The notes under the pieces were generated by a model, which saw only the letters and a program-made list of their open reading frames with translations, made no database searches and was not told the DNA's origin. Both the position numbers and the translations under genes were made by a program. DNA of 7,564 bases from CAYGAW01 sp964347945 (lineage in GTDB: Bacteria > Chloroflexota > Anaerolineae > UBA7937 > B3-Chlor), in the NCBI GenBank assembly GCA_964347945.1, contig CAYGAW010000101.1, forward strand, positions 1 to 7,564, given 5' to 3'. Shown piece by piece: positions 7,008-7,564 of the stretch; the stretch's first letter is position 1; each line of letters starts with the position of its first letter.

Positions 7008-7052
7008 GCAGGTGGCGACCGCCTGCCCCGTGCCTCCCTCGGCCTGGAGGGA
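7008..7052 (+). terminator. Tandem stem-loops after the cytochrome gene, possible terminator
   Basis: GCAGGTGG (7008-7015) pairs with CCGCCTGC (7019-7026) across a three-base CGA loop, with eight pairs including one G-T. TCCCTC (7035-7040) pairs with GAGGGA (7047-7052) across a six-base loop. They begin 19 bases after the cytochrome stop. No T-tract follows, so this is only a tentative terminator; the hairpins could also protect the mRNA 3' end. Confidence 0.35.
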
Positions 7053-7180
7053 CGTTGCGGACCACTCGGGCCAGAAGCAAACAGCAAGCAAGCCCCGGCC
7101 CAACACCGCCTGAGGTCGGCCCTCATGGACGCAGCCCCTGTCGATGGCGCATATCTTCTTTGAGCACGGGGAGGGAGGCG

Positions 7181-7417
7181 ATGAGTGAGGAGATTACAAC
7201 CTTATACAGCCAGCCTGGTTGAATGTTCTGTGAACGCGTGAAAGAGTTCCTTTCACAGAGAGGAGTCGACTTCCTGGATCGAGACATCACCAAGGACGAG
7301 GAGGCCATGGTAGAGCTGGAGGAGCTGGGATACATGGCCACTCCGGTGACTGCGATCGACGGGGAAGTGGTGATCGGTTTCGACCGTGCGAAGTTCGAGG
7401 ACTTGTTGGGCGCCTAG
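7181..7417 (+). CDS. Glutaredoxin-like selenoprotein candidate (U-x-x-C active site encoded by TGA)
   Basis: Read through one in-frame TGA (7220-7222), this is a 78-residue glutaredoxin/NrdH-like thioredoxin-fold protein that would catalyse thiol-disulfide exchange in the cytoplasm. Residues 1-13 (MSEEITTLYSQPG) supply the first strand and the approach to the active site. The TGA occupies residue 14, exactly the first redox cysteine, giving U14-M-F-C17. ERVKEFLSQRGVDFLDRDIT then supplies helix 1 and strand 2. ATPVT (53-57) carries the cis-proline, and IDGEVVIGFD (59-68) ends the fold. GGGAGG (7173-7178) precedes ATG 7181. A start at ATG 7223, after the TGA, has no ribosome site and would lose strand 1 and the redox residue. 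A SECIS-like hairpin follows the TGA. Alternatives are a nonsense mutation or a sequencing error from TGC/TGT. The gene lies between a cytochrome and a YHS metal-binding gene. Fold is confident; selenocysteine is well supported but not proven. Confidence 0.85.
7238..7256 (+). promoter_or_regulatory. Candidate bacterial SECIS hairpin
   Basis: GTGAAAG (7238-7244) pairs perfectly with CTTTCAC (7250-7256), enclosing the five-base loop AGTTC. Twenty-two bases separate the TGA from the loop. This agrees with the placement and shape of bacterial SECIS elements such as that of E. coli fdhF, whose short apical loop has a G-U pair of bases read by SelB. Here the loop has G at its second position followed by U. 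The element lies within the coding sequence, as bacterial SECIS elements do. It was found by eye; no covariance support is available. Confidence 0.65.
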
Positions 7418-7459
7418 CAGAAGATCGGCGCGATCGCCCGTTCAAGTTGCTGAATATTG

Positions 7460-7465
7460 TATAAT
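7460..7465 (+). promoter_or_regulatory. Possible -10 promoter box before the YHS gene
   Basis: A perfect TATAAT lies in the only clearly AT-rich patch of this gap (7451-7467). No good -35 box is present 16-18 bases upstream. Transcription would start near 7472, inside the ribosome site and about 11 bases before the ATG, leaving a very short leader. The exact box may be chance, but it is conspicuous in GC-rich sequence. Confidence 0.3.
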
Positions 7466-7467
7466 TA

Positions 7468-7476
7468 GGGAGGTGA
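7468..7476 (+). promoter_or_regulatory. Near-perfect Shine-Dalgarno of the YHS gene
   Basis: GGGAGGTGA contains the full complement of the 16S rRNA 3' end (GGAGGTGA). It sits six bases before ATG 7483, fixing that start codon and suggesting efficient translation. Confidence 0.9.
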
Positions 7477-7482
7477 TCCAGA

Positions 7483-7564
7483 ATGGCGAAGGACCCAGTG
7501 TGCCACATGGAGGTTGACGAGGATAAGGCCCCTGCCAAGACTGAATACAAGGGCCAGACATACT
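7483..7564 (+). CDS. YHS-domain metal-binding protein, 5' part only
   Basis: The visible 27 codons begin MAKDPVCHMEVDEDKAPAKT and continue EYKGQTY, then run off the window. This is the start of a YHS domain (usual opening D-P-V-C-G-M-x-V, later Y-x-G-x-x-Y-Y-F-C), a small metal-binding module common beside or fused to copper ATPases. Here His replaces the usual Gly after the cysteine (CHM rather than CGM). The start is set by an excellent ribosome site. The gene begins 65 bases after the glutaredoxin-like gene; together with the CopB ATPase upstream, the context suggests copper handling or metal-linked redox homeostasis. The total length and whether other domains follow cannot be seen. The domain call is firm despite truncation. 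Confidence 0.9.
   Translation, partial: MAKDPVCHMEVDEDKAPAKTEYKGQTY

Noticed and set aside
6979..7113. 44-codon frame overlapping the cytochrome stop (starts MDRRHLYAFAQ).
   Set aside because: No ribosome site, no recognisable similarity, and it runs through two hairpins.
7223..7417. Short gene starting at the ATG directly after the TGA.
   Set aside because: It has no ribosome site and would lack the first strand and redox residue of the glutaredoxin fold, so it is better read as the C-terminal part of the TGA-containing gene.
7430..7437. GCGATCGC palindrome, also at 6369-6376, as in the cyanobacterial HIP1 repeat.
   Set aside because: Two copies in 7.5 kb of GC-rich DNA are not a meaningful enrichment, and nothing else suggests a cyanobacterium.

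Overview
The window is GC-rich bacterial DNA with every convincing gene on the + strand, most preceded by clear Shine-Dalgarno sequences. The gene mix is a bacterial-type phosphofructokinase, an archaeal-type (type II) GAPDH, a TreT-type trehalose synthase, a CPH-type copper ATPase and a membrane-bound c-type cytochrome. This fits a Chloroflexota-like, possibly thermophilic lineage, most likely a metagenome-derived genome. The taxonomic guess is inference; no rRNA or other marker gene is present.

Layout. (1) Bases 1-2207 form a central-carbon block. It holds the 3' end of what looks like a lactate/malate dehydrogenase family gene, broken by a frameshift as read. The stop of that gene overlaps the GTG start of pfkA by four bases, and pfkA is followed 22 bases later by type II gap. 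(2) Bases 2265-4508 encode a CopB/P1B-3 copper or silver ATPase with an unusual N-terminal metal-binding domain. (3) Bases 4597-5814 encode TreT. (4) Bases 5815-6194 hold no recognisable gene but contain three strong GC-rich stem-loops. (5) Bases 6195-6989 encode a four-helix membrane protein with a Pro/Thr-rich linker and a C-terminal cytochrome c domain. (6) Bases 7181-7417 encode a glutaredoxin-like protein whose first active-site cysteine codon is an in-frame TGA. (7) A YHS-domain metal-binding gene starts at 7483 and runs off the window.

The most interesting item is the glutaredoxin-like gene. Protein similarity runs straight through the TGA, which sits exactly at the redox position (U-x-x-C). 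A 7-bp hairpin with a 5-base loop containing G-U begins 15 bases after the TGA, where a bacterial SECIS element should be. This is a strong candidate selenoprotein that ordinary gene calling would truncate or call a pseudogene.

Together the genes combine glycolysis (LDH, PFK, GAPDH) and trehalose synthesis with a copper/thiol-redox group (CopB, glutaredoxin, YHS protein). The functional link between the two groups is only suggested by co-orientation and proximity. Other oddities are loss of the Mg-binding aspartate in PFK (GGDGS is GGGGS) and SEHG in place of SEHP in the copper ATPase.
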